Assembly: GCF_014243445.1 (NCBI RefSeq)
Contig: NZ_JACLQD010000002.1
Coordinates: 372,001-436,000, forward strand
From: Paragemmobacter straminiformis
Lineage (GTDB): Bacteria; Pseudomonadota; Alphaproteobacteria; Rhodobacterales; Rhodobacteraceae
Length of the DNA: 64,000 nt
Reading direction: 5' to 3'
The notes under the pieces were generated by a model that had not been told where the DNA came from, made no database searches, and saw only the letters and a program-made list of their open reading frames with translations. Position 1 is the first letter of the stretch. Each line of letters opens with the position of its first letter. Of this stretch, positions 57,815-64,000 are shown piece by piece. The position numbers and the translations under genes were made by a program.

Positions 57815-60193
57815 ATGCCGAAGGATTACGGGATCGGCGCCAGTTCGAAACGGCGCGAGGATGTCCGCTTTCTGAGCGGGCTTGGCAATTATACCGATGA
57901 CGTGGTGATCGCGGGGCAGACCTATGCGGTCTTTGTCCGTTCGACCGTCGCGCACGGGCGGATCAAATCGGTGGGCACGGCCACGGCTTCGGCCATGCCG
58001 GGGGTTCTGGCCGTGTTCACGGGCGAGGATTTCAAGGATGTCGGCGGCAACCCTGCGGGCTGGCTGATCAACAGCCGCGACGGCACGCCGATGCGCGAAC
58101 CCAAGCGGCCCGTGCTGGCGCATGGCAAGGTGCGCCATGTGGGCGACGCCTATGCCGCCGTGGTGGCCGAGACCTTGCAGCAGGCGAAGGACGCCGCGCA
58201 AGTCATTGCAGACGAAACGGAAATCGAGGAGCTGCCCGCGATCGTCGACATGGCGCAGGCCTTGGCCGATTCGTCCAACCGCGTGCATGACGAGATTCCG
58301 GACAACCAGTGCTTTGACTGGGGCTGGATCGAGGACAACCGCGCCGCGACCGAGGCTGCGTTCAAATCGGCGCCGCATGTGACCACGCTTGAGCTGGTCA
58401 ACAACCGTCTGGTGCCGAACGCGATGGAACCGCGCGCCAGCATCGGCGAGTATTTCCCCGGCACGGGCGACTACAAGCTGACCACGACGAGCCAGAACCC
58501 GCACCTGACGCGCCTGCTGATCGCGGCCTTCGTCATGGGGATTCCCGAGAACAAGCTGACCGTTGTCGCCCCCGATGTGGGCGGCGGGTTCGGGTCGAAG
58601 ATCTATCATTACGGCGAAGAGGCGCTGGTTCTGGCGGCGGCGAAAAAGATCAAGCGCCCCGTCAAATGGGTGGCCGAGCGGTCGGAAAGCTTTTTGTCGG
58701 ATGCGCATGGCCGCGACCATGTGACCAAGATCGAGCTGGCGTGCGACAAGCAGGGCAATTTCCTTGCCTTCCGCACCTCGACCATGGCCAACGTGGGCGC
58801 CTATCTGTCGAACTTCTCGACCGCGACGCCGACCTTCCTGCATGGCACGCTGATGGCCGGCCCCTACAAGGTGCCGCATGTCTATGTGAACGTGAAGACC
58901 GTGTTCACCAATACCGCGCCCGTGGATGCCTATCGCGGTGCGGGGCGGCCCGAGGCGACCTACAGCCTTGAACGGGTGATCGACAAGATGTGCCGCGAGC
59001 TGAACCTCGACCCGTTCGAGGTGCGTCGCAAGAACTTCCTGACCACGGACATGTTCCCCTATACCACCCCGGTCGGGCTGGTTTACGACACCGGCAACTA
59101 TCAGGCGACGCTGGACAAGGCGATGGAGCTGGGCGATGTGGCCGGCTTCGAGAAGCGCCGCGTCGAGAGCGCCAAGCGCGGCAAGCTGCGCGGGATGGGG
59201 CTTTCGACCTGGATCGAGGCCTGCGGTATCGCGCCGTCGAACCTTGTCGGCATCCTTGGCAGCCGCGTCGGGCTTTACGATGCGGCGACGGTGCGGGTGA
59301 ATGCCACCGGCAACATCAGCGTCATGACCGGGGCGCACAGCCACGGGCAGGGGCATGAGACGGTCTTTGCGCAGGTCGTGGCCGAGCAGTTGGGGATTCC
59401 CGAAAGCTCGATCGAGATCGTGCATGGCGATACGTCGAAGATCCCGTTCGGCATGGGGTCTTACGGGTCGCGCAGCCTTGCGGTCTGCGGCACGGCGATG
59501 ACCAAGGCGGTGGACAAGATCATCGCCAAGGGCAAGAAGATCGCGGCCCATATGCTGGAAGCGGCCGAAGGCGACATCACCTTTGCAGACGGCAAGTTCA
59601 GCGTGGCGGGCACCGACAAGGCCAAGACCTTCGGCGAGATCGCCTTCTCGGCCTATGTTCCGCACAACTACCCGCTCGAGACGCTGGAACCGGGTCTGGA
59701 AGAGACGGCCTTCTATGATCCGGCCAACTTCACCTATCCGGCGGGCGCCTATCTGTGCGAGGTCGAGGTCGATGCCGAGACCGGCAAGGTCGAGGTCTGC
59801 TCGTTCACCTGTGCCGACGACTTCGGGAATGTGATGAACCCGATGATCGTGGAGGGGCAGGTGCATGGCGGCGTGGGGCAGGGGATCGGGCAGGCGCTGC
59901 TCGAGAACACCTCCTATGACGAGAACGGGCAGTTGCTGACCGGTTCCTACATGGACTATGCCATGCCGCGCGCGGATGACGTGCCGTTCTATACGGTCGA
60001 CGCCTCGTGCATCACGCCCTGCACGCATAACCCGCTGGGGGTGAAGGGCTGCGGCGAGGCGGGGGCGATCGGTTCGCCGCCGGCGGTGGTGAACGCGGTG
60101 ATCGACGCGCTGCATCGTGGCGGGCATACGCACGTCACCCATATCGACATGCCTGTCAGCCCCTCGCGGGTCTGGTCGGCGATGAACGCCTGA
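57815..60193 (+). CDS. coxL: form II CO dehydrogenase-like large (Mo) subunit
   Basis: A 792-residue molybdopterin-binding subunit. The active-site loop reads AYRGAGR at residues 372-378, the form II signature, instead of AYxCSFR of true form I CO dehydrogenases. The Cys that carries copper in form I is therefore absent. The catalytic glutamate is Glu748 in GCGEAGAIGSPP. GGGFGSKIYHYGEEA and GQGHETVFAQVVAEQLG are Mo-cofactor segments. Form II enzymes may oxidise CO slowly or another substrate altogether. GGGGAGGAAACC gives a strong ribosome-binding site. Confidence 0.93.
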   Translation: MPKDYGIGASSKRREDVRFLSGLGNYTDDVVIAGQTYAVFVRSTVAHGRIKSVGTATASAMPGVLAVFTGEDFKDVGGNPAGWLINSRDGTPMREPKRPVLAHGKVRHVGDAYAAVVAETLQQAKDAAQVIADETEIEELPAIVDMAQALADSSNRVHDEIPDNQCFDWGWIEDNRAATEAAFKSAPHVTTLELVNNRLVPNAMEPRASIGEYFPGTGDYKLTTTSQNPHLTRLLIAAFVMGIPENKLTVVAPDVGGGFGSKIYHYGEEALVLAAAKKIKRPVKWVAERSESFLSDAHGRDHVTKIELACDKQGNFLAFRTSTMANVGAYLSNFSTATPTFLHGTLMAGPYKVPHVYVNVKTVFTNTAPVDAYRGAGRPEATYSLERVIDKMCRELNLDPFEVRRKNFLTTDMFPYTTPVGLVYDTGNYQATLDKAMELGDVAGFEKRRVESAKRGKLRGMGLSTWIEACGIAPSNLVGILGSRVGLYDAATVRVNATGNISVMTGAHSHGQGHETVFAQVVAEQLGIPESSIEIVHGDTSKIPFGMGSYGSRSLAVCGTAMTKAVDKIIAKGKKIAAHMLEAAEGDITFADGKFSVAGTDKAKTFGEIAFSAYVPHNYPLETLEPGLEETAFYDPANFTYPAGAYLCEVEVDAETGKVEVCSFTCADDFGNVMNPMIVEGQVHGGVGQGIGQALLENTSYDENGQLLTGSYMDYAMPRADDVPFYTVDASCITPCTHNPLGVKGCGEAGAIGSPPAVVNAVIDALHRGGHTHVTHIDMPVSPSRVWSAMNA

Positions 60194-60208
60194 AGGGAGG
60201 GTCGAGAC

Positions 60209-60997
60209 ATGCATAACTTTGACTTCGTGAAGCCCTCGTCCATCGCGGAAGCGGTGAAGGCCCTGTCGAACGAGGGCGCGCAGGCGCTGTCGGGCGGGCA
60301 GACGCTGACGCCGACGATGAAGCAACGGCTTGCCGCACCGAGCGTGCTGGTCAGCCTGACCGGAATCGCCGAGATGAAGGGTGTCTGCCTTGGCGATGAC
60401 GGGCTGAGCATCGGGGCGGCGACGCCGCATGCGGTGGTTGCCGCCGAGGCGGCCAAGCACTATCCGGCGCTGGCCGCACTGGCGGGGGGCATCGGCGATC
60501 CGGCGGTGCGCAACCGCGGGACCATCGGCGGGTCGCTGGCCAACAACGACCCTGCCGCCTGCTATCCGGCGGCGGTGCTGGGGTCGGGGGCGACGGTCGT
60601 GACCAACAAGCGCAAGATCGCGGCGGACGACTACTTTCAGGGCATGTTCACGACGGCGCTGGAAGAGGGCGAGATCATCACCGGTGTCACCTTTCCCGTG
60701 CCGGAGAAGGCCGCCTATGTGAAGTTCAACCAGCCCGCCAGCCGGTTCGCGCTGACCGGCGTGTTCGTTGCCAAGTTCAAGGGCGGCGTGCGCGTGGCAG
60801 TCACGGGGGCGTCGAACAACGGCGTCTTCCGCTGGAGCGAGGGCGAGTCGGCGCTGTCGTCGAACTTCTCGGGCGCTGCGGTGGCGGGGCTGAAGGTGGA
60901 TGCCGCCGAGATGATCGGCGACCTGCACGGCACGCCCGAATACCGGGCGCATCTGGTGAAGGTGCTGACCAAGCGCGCTGTCGACGCGGCGCGCTGA
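60209..60997 (+). CDS. coxM: CO dehydrogenase-like medium (FAD) subunit
   Basis: A 262-residue flavoprotein subunit, slightly short for the family. The FAD signatures ALSGGQTLTPTMK near residue 30 and the IGDPAVRNRGTIGGSLANND block near 95-115 are intact. It takes electrons from CoxS. Last gene of the operon, followed by a terminator. The coxD/E/F or xdhC-type maturation genes that often follow are not present. Confidence 0.93.
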   Translation: MHNFDFVKPSSIAEAVKALSNEGAQALSGGQTLTPTMKQRLAAPSVLVSLTGIAEMKGVCLGDDGLSIGAATPHAVVAAEAAKHYPALAALAGGIGDPAVRNRGTIGGSLANNDPAACYPAAVLGSGATVVTNKRKIAADDYFQGMFTTALEEGEIITGVTFPVPEKAAYVKFNQPASRFALTGVFVAKFKGGVRVAVTGASNNGVFRWSEGESALSSNFSGAAVAGLKVDAAEMIGDLHGTPEYRAHLVKVLTKRAVDAAR

Positions 60998-61019
60998 GCC
61001 CGGGCAAAAACGGTCGGAG

Positions 61020-61051
61020 CGGCCCTGCCATCGGCGGGGCCGTTTCCTTTT
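61020..61051 (+). terminator. terminator of the cox operon
   Basis: CGGCCCTGCC/GGCGGGGCCG stem with a 3-nt loop (61020-61042), followed by TTTCCTTTT, 23 bp after the coxM stop. Confidence 0.8.
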
Positions 61052-61061
61052 GGGGCGGGGG

Positions 61062-61110
61062 GAAGATTTTTCGGCGAAAAATCTTCGTGCGGATTTTCTG
61101 CGAAAATCCG
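61062..61110. repeat. two tandem A/T-core hairpins
   Basis: GAAGATTTTTC-GGC-GAAAAATCTTC (11-bp stem, 61062-61086) and CGGATTTTC-TGC-GAAAATCCG (9-bp stem, 61090-61110), three bases apart. Both have 3-nt loops and a TTTTC/GAAAA core, so they are related. They lie between coxM and the HNH gene. Confidence 0.7.
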
Positions 61111-61223
61111 GTGCGGGGCGGTGCCGGGGGACTTCCGTGCAGAAAAAAGCGGCGATGCGGGTCACATGGGCGTTACAGGCGCAGGCTAGCTGTGATCGGC
61201 GCGGACCCAACAGCTTGAGGGGC

Positions 61224-61251
61224 TTGCCAGAGAGGTTACGCCATATATAGT
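61224..61251 (+). promoter_or_regulatory. promoter of the HNH endonuclease gene
   Basis: TTGCCA (61224-61229), 16 bp, TATAGT (61246-61251), close to the sigma-70 consensus. The leader then contains GGGGCGGGG/CCCCGCCCC (61262-61281), a strong hairpin, about 40 bp before the start codon. Confidence 0.55.
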
Positions 61252-61323
61252 CAAAGCTGTCGGGGCGGGGCTCCCCGCCCCGGGTCGGAAGGCGGCGGGT
61301 CGAAAGCGGAGTCTCAAAGACCG

Positions 61324-61908
61324 ATGGACGGCGATTTCAGGACACAGTTCGTAAGGGATCCGGCGGCGCTGAAGCATTATCCGGCTTTGGTGCTGAACGC
61401 CGATTACCGGCCGCTCAGCTACTACCCGCTGAGCCTTTGGCCCTGGCAGGAGGCGATCAAGGCGGCCTTCCTCGACCGTGTGCAGATCGTGGCGGAATAC
61501 GACCATGTGGTGCGCAGCCAGAGGCAGGAGTTCCGCATACCCTCGGTCGTGGTGCTGAAAGAATTCGTCAAACCCCAGAAGCGCGTGGCCTTCACGCGCT
61601 TCAATCTTTTTCTGAGGGACGAGTTCTGTTGCCAGTATTGCGGCGCGAAGGGGGATCTGACCTTTGACCATGTGTTGCCGCGGTCGCGGGGCGGGGTGAC
61701 GAGCTGGGAGAATGTGGTGGCGGCCTGTAGCCCCTGCAACCTGCGCAAGGGGTCCAAGACGCTGCGGCAGGTGGGAATGCATCTGCGCCGCCCGCCGCGC
61801 CAGCCTTCGGCCGAGGAGATGCAGTCGCACGGGCGGCGCTTTCCGCCGAACCATCTGCACGAGAGCTGGATGGATTACCTCTACTGGGACGCCGAACTGG
61901 ACGCCTGA
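61324..61908 (+). CDS. HNH endonuclease domain protein
   Basis: A 194-residue protein with an N-terminal region (ALVLNADYRPLSYYPLSLWP) typical of the chromosomal alphaproteobacterial HNH family and an HNH domain at about residues 98-150. The domain shows CCQYCGAKGDLTFDHVLPRS and CSPCNLRKG, giving two CxxC zinc pairs and the catalytic DH. It is a stand-alone chromosomal family rather than an intron-homing or restriction enzyme; its natural substrate is unknown. No mobile-element remnant lies nearby. Confidence 0.86.
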   Translation: MDGDFRTQFVRDPAALKHYPALVLNADYRPLSYYPLSLWPWQEAIKAAFLDRVQIVAEYDHVVRSQRQEFRIPSVVVLKEFVKPQKRVAFTRFNLFLRDEFCCQYCGAKGDLTFDHVLPRSRGGVTSWENVVAACSPCNLRKGSKTLRQVGMHLRRPPRQPSAEEMQSHGRRFPPNHLHESWMDYLYWDAELDA

Positions 61909-61948
61909 GGCAAGGAGATTTGCCGCAGCGTCGGGCGGGGCGCTGTTC

Positions 61949-62019
61949 GGGGGGCCTTCTGCCCCCCGCGGGGCGCCTGCCGCGCCCCTTCCCCCCGAGG
62001 ATATTTGGGGCAAGAGGAA
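61949..62019 (+). repeat. dispersed hairpin module, copy g (HNH-zwf)
   Basis: GGGGGGC/GCCCCCC (61949-61967) and GGGGCGC/GCGCCCC (61970-61988) stems, C run, then GATATTTGGGGCAAGAGG and AA to 62019. Almost identical in layout to copy b. It is the likely terminator of the HNH gene. Confidence 0.7.
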
Positions 62020-62151
62020 GGCGGCAGGCGCTTCGGAGCGGCGTTGCGGTTGCGCGGGAGCTGGCCTGAACCATGCTGCAGAGCAGCAACGTGCTTTGCC
62101 CGGCGTGAAAGCGGTGCTAGACAGGGCGGGTTCGCGGGGGTAAAAGCGGCG

Positions 62152-62170
62152 GCGTTAGCGCTAACAACGC
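62152..62170 (+). promoter_or_regulatory. LacI-type palindrome upstream of zwf
   Basis: GTTAGCGCTAAC (62154-62165), a perfect 12-bp palindrome with central CG as LacI-family operators have, plus an overlapping GCGTT/AACGC pair. It lies 36 bp before the zwf ATG. A close relative stands upstream of glgP. Confidence 0.6.
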
Positions 62171-62201
62171 AGCGCACGACCAGCAGCAGCGAGGGAATTC
62201 A

Positions 62202-63656
62202 ATGGTTTCGCGTGTCATTCCGGTCGACGCCTTCGACCTTGTGATTTTTGGCGGGACGGGAGACCTTGCGCGGCGCAAGATCCTGCCGGGTCTTTACCGG
62301 CGGTATCTGGCCGGCCAGATGCCCGAGACGAGCCGGATCATCGGTGCGGCGCGGGCCGATCTGACCGAGGCGGCCTTCCGTGACACGGTGCGCGAGGCCA
62401 TCGTCGAATTCGTTCCCGCCGAGCGGCAGGACAAGGCGGCGATCGACGCCTTCATCGGGCGGATCGGCTATGTCTCGATCGACGCCAAGGGCACCGGCGG
62501 CTGGACCGAGTTGAAGGCGATGATGCGCGAGAATGTCGTGCGGGCCTTTTACTTTTCAGTGGCGCCCGCGCTGTTCGGGGATATTGCGGAGCGGTTGCAC
62601 CAGCATGGCATCGCCGATGCCTGGAGCCGGATCGTTGTCGAAAAGCCCTTCGGGCGCGACCTTGCCTCGGCCCGGGCGCTGAACGGGACTTTGGCCAAGC
62701 ATTTCAACGAACAGCAGATCTACCGGATTGACCATTATCTGGGCAAGGAGACGGTCCAGAACCTGATGGCGGTGCGCTTTGCCAATATCCTGTTCGAGCC
62801 GCTGTGGAAGGCCGAATACATCGACCATGTGCAGATCACCGTGGCCGAGACCGTCGGTGTCGAGGGGCGTGGAGCCTATTACGACAAGTCGGGCGCGATG
62901 CGGGACATGGTGCAGAACCACCTGATGCAGTTGCTGTGTCTGATCGCGATGGAGCCGCCCTATCACTTTGACCCCGATGCCGTGCGGGACGAGAAGCTGA
63001 AGGTGATCCGCGCGCTTGACGCGGTGCGCCCCGAGGACATCGTGCGGGGGCAGTATCTGGCCGGCGGCGGGCAGGGCGGCTATGTCGAGCATTCGGAAAA
63101 CCCCGCGAGCAAGACGGAAAGCTATGTCGCGCTCAAGGTGCATATCTCGAACTGGCGCTGGAAGGGCACGCCCTTTTACCTGCGCACGGGCAAGCGGCTT
63201 CGTGCGCGCGCGTCCGAGATTGCCATCACCTTCAAGGAACCGCCGCATTCGATCTTTGACGATGCCGAAGGCTGGCGCGAGAATGTTCTAGTCATCCGGT
63301 TGCAGCCCAACGAGGGCATGAACCTGATGATGATGATCAAGGAACCGGGACCGGGGGGCATGCGTCTGATGCAGGTGCCGCTGGACATGGCCTTTGCCGA
63401 TGCCCTTGGCGCGGATGCCGAGGATATTCCCGACGCCTACGAGCGGCTGATCATGGATGTGATCCGCGGCAACCAGACCTTGTTCATGCGCGGCGACGAG
63501 GTCGAGGCCGCCTGGGCCTGGGCCGACCCGATCATCCAGGGTTGGGAAGAGCGTGGCCAGAAGCCGCAGGGATATGATCCGGGATCCAGTGGCCCCGAAG
63601 ATGCGTTGATGCTGATGCATCGCGACGGGCGGCGCTGGAGGGAGATCAAGGAATGA
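62202..63656 (+). CDS. zwf: glucose-6-phosphate 1-dehydrogenase
   Basis: Zwf oxidises glucose-6-phosphate to 6-phosphogluconolactone; 484 residues. The nucleotide-binding FGGTGDLARRK lies at residues 16-26. The active-site RIDHYLGKETVQN lies near residue 178. EKPFGRD and the NHLMQLLCLIAMEPP helix are conserved. GAGGGAA precedes the ATG. Its stop overlaps the start of pgl, the next enzyme of the pathway. In Rhodobacterales this feeds the Entner-Doudoroff route. Confidence 0.97.
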   Translation: MVSRVIPVDAFDLVIFGGTGDLARRKILPGLYRRYLAGQMPETSRIIGAARADLTEAAFRDTVREAIVEFVPAERQDKAAIDAFIGRIGYVSIDAKGTGGWTELKAMMRENVVRAFYFSVAPALFGDIAERLHQHGIADAWSRIVVEKPFGRDLASARALNGTLAKHFNEQQIYRIDHYLGKETVQNLMAVRFANILFEPLWKAEYIDHVQITVAETVGVEGRGAYYDKSGAMRDMVQNHLMQLLCLIAMEPPYHFDPDAVRDEKLKVIRALDAVRPEDIVRGQYLAGGGQGGYVEHSENPASKTESYVALKVHISNWRWKGTPFYLRTGKRLRARASEIAITFKEPPHSIFDDAEGWRENVLVIRLQPNEGMNLMMMIKEPGPGGMRLMQVPLDMAFADALGADAEDIPDAYERLIMDVIRGNQTLFMRGDEVEAAWAWADPIIQGWEERGQKPQGYDPGSSGPEDALMLMHRDGRRWREIKE

Positions 63657-64000
63657 AGCTGGAGACCTATCCCGACCGCGAATTCCTCATGCTCGGGCTT
63701 GCGAATGTGATCGCGGGGCAGCTTGCGGATTTTCTGCGGCGGGAGGGCAAGGCTTCGCTTTCGGTGCCGGGGGGAACCACGCCGGGGCCGATCTTCGACA
63801 CCTTGTCGGGGGTCGACATCGATTGGGGCAATGTCGCCGTCTTCCTGAACGACGAGCGCTGGGTCGACGAGGGCAGCCCGCGGTCGAACACGCGCCTGTT
63901 GCGCGAGCGGTTCCTGCGCGGCAAGGCGGCGGCGGCGCGGCTGGTGCCGCTTTACGCGCCCGTGCCCGCGCCCGAGCAGGCGCTCGAGGCATTGTCCGAA
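63653..64000 (+). CDS. pgl: 6-phosphogluconolactonase, N-terminal part
   Basis: The first 116 codons of a 6-phosphogluconolactonase (DevB/Pgl type); the gene runs off the right edge. The N-terminus is MKLETYPDREFLMLGLANVI, and SVPGGTTPGPIFDTL and FLNDERWVDEGSPRSNTRLL are the sugar-phosphate binding signatures. It starts in the zwf stop (ATGA), so zwf and pgl are translationally coupled. Confidence 0.92.
   Translation, partial: MKLETYPDREFLMLGLANVIAGQLADFLRREGKASLSVPGGTTPGPIFDTLSGVDIDWGNVAVFLNDERWVDEGSPRSNTRLLRERFLRGKAAAARLVPLYAPVPAPEQALEALSE

Noticed and set aside
61050-61250. 66-codon ORF between coxM and the HNH gene
   Set aside because: It reads through the two A/T-core hairpins and the promoter; no Shine-Dalgarno of note.
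61324-61908. HNH gene as evidence for a mobile intron or restriction system
   Set aside because: It belongs to a chromosomal stand-alone family, and no intron, intein, methylase or integrase is adjacent.
61909-62201. tRNA or small RNA gene between the HNH gene and zwf
   Set aside because: No cloverleaf could be drawn; the hairpins belong to the dispersed module.

Overview
The window looks like chromosomal DNA of a GC-rich alphaproteobacterium of the Rhodobacterales (Rhodobacteraceae/Paracoccaceae type). The grounds are the gene families (DUF4167 protein downstream of prfA-prmC, rhizobial-type IolC fusion, glgP-B-C-A-X-pgm order, class II DAHP synthase, PAS_5 protein), the codon use, and an intergenic hairpin module with a GATATTTGGGGCAAGAGG-like core that occurs seven times. 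Most of the 64 kb is ordinary metabolic and housekeeping sequence. I see no prophage, insertion sequence, CRISPR array, rRNA or tRNA.

Layout. 1-3.6 kb: end of a class II DAHP synthase, a PAS_5 protein, yicC, gmk and a gamma-carbonic-anhydrase-like protein. 3.6-10.1 kb: a myo-inositol catabolic operon, iolR-iolC-iolD-iolE-iolB, with two GGAA-N6-TTCC operators. 10.1-19.8 kb: a small unknown gene, a PhoR-like kinase, a nucleoside hydrolase, an orphan iron-binding periplasmic protein, mazG, an M20 amidohydrolase, an agmatinase-family enzyme, a DUF1499 protein, prfA and prmC. 20-21.1 kb: a DUF4167 protein with a 15-bp tandem repeat. 21.1-28.8 kb (minus strand): lptF-lptG-lptD-surA-pdxA-rsmA, an outer-membrane biogenesis cluster resembling the E. 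coli lptD-surA-pdxA-rsmA order. 28.9-35.2 kb: pepA, holC, a retropepsin-like protease, a MarC protein, an ABC-F ATPase, ndk, a TfoX C-terminal-domain protein and a 44-codon glutamine-rich small ORF. 35.3-38.7 kb: a copper module (metallochaperone, copA, cueR) with two CueR-type promoters. 38.7-40.3 kb: an M19 dipeptidase and an NsrR-like Rrf2 regulator. 40.6-51.8 kb: the complete glycogen operon. 51.9-56.7 kb: a small lytic transglycosylase, then a response regulator, a FIST-domain sensor and a hybrid PAS histidine kinase. 56.7-61 kb: a form II CO-dehydrogenase-like molybdenum hydroxylase operon (coxG-S-L-M). 61.3-64 kb: an HNH endonuclease, zwf, and the start of pgl.

How the genes fit together. 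The iol genes convert inosose to the IolC/aldolase products under an adjacent RpiR-type repressor. The glg operon, pgm, zwf and pgl connect glycogen, glucose-1-phosphate and glucose-6-phosphate. Upstream regions of both glgP and zwf carry related LacI-family-like palindromes, which suggests common control. The copper genes form a closed sensor-chaperone-exporter circuit. The parts I rate most worth following up are the signalling cassette beside the form II cox operon, the dispersed hairpin/ribosome-binding module, the Gln-rich small ORF, and a change in GC skew sign between about 21 and 29 kb.
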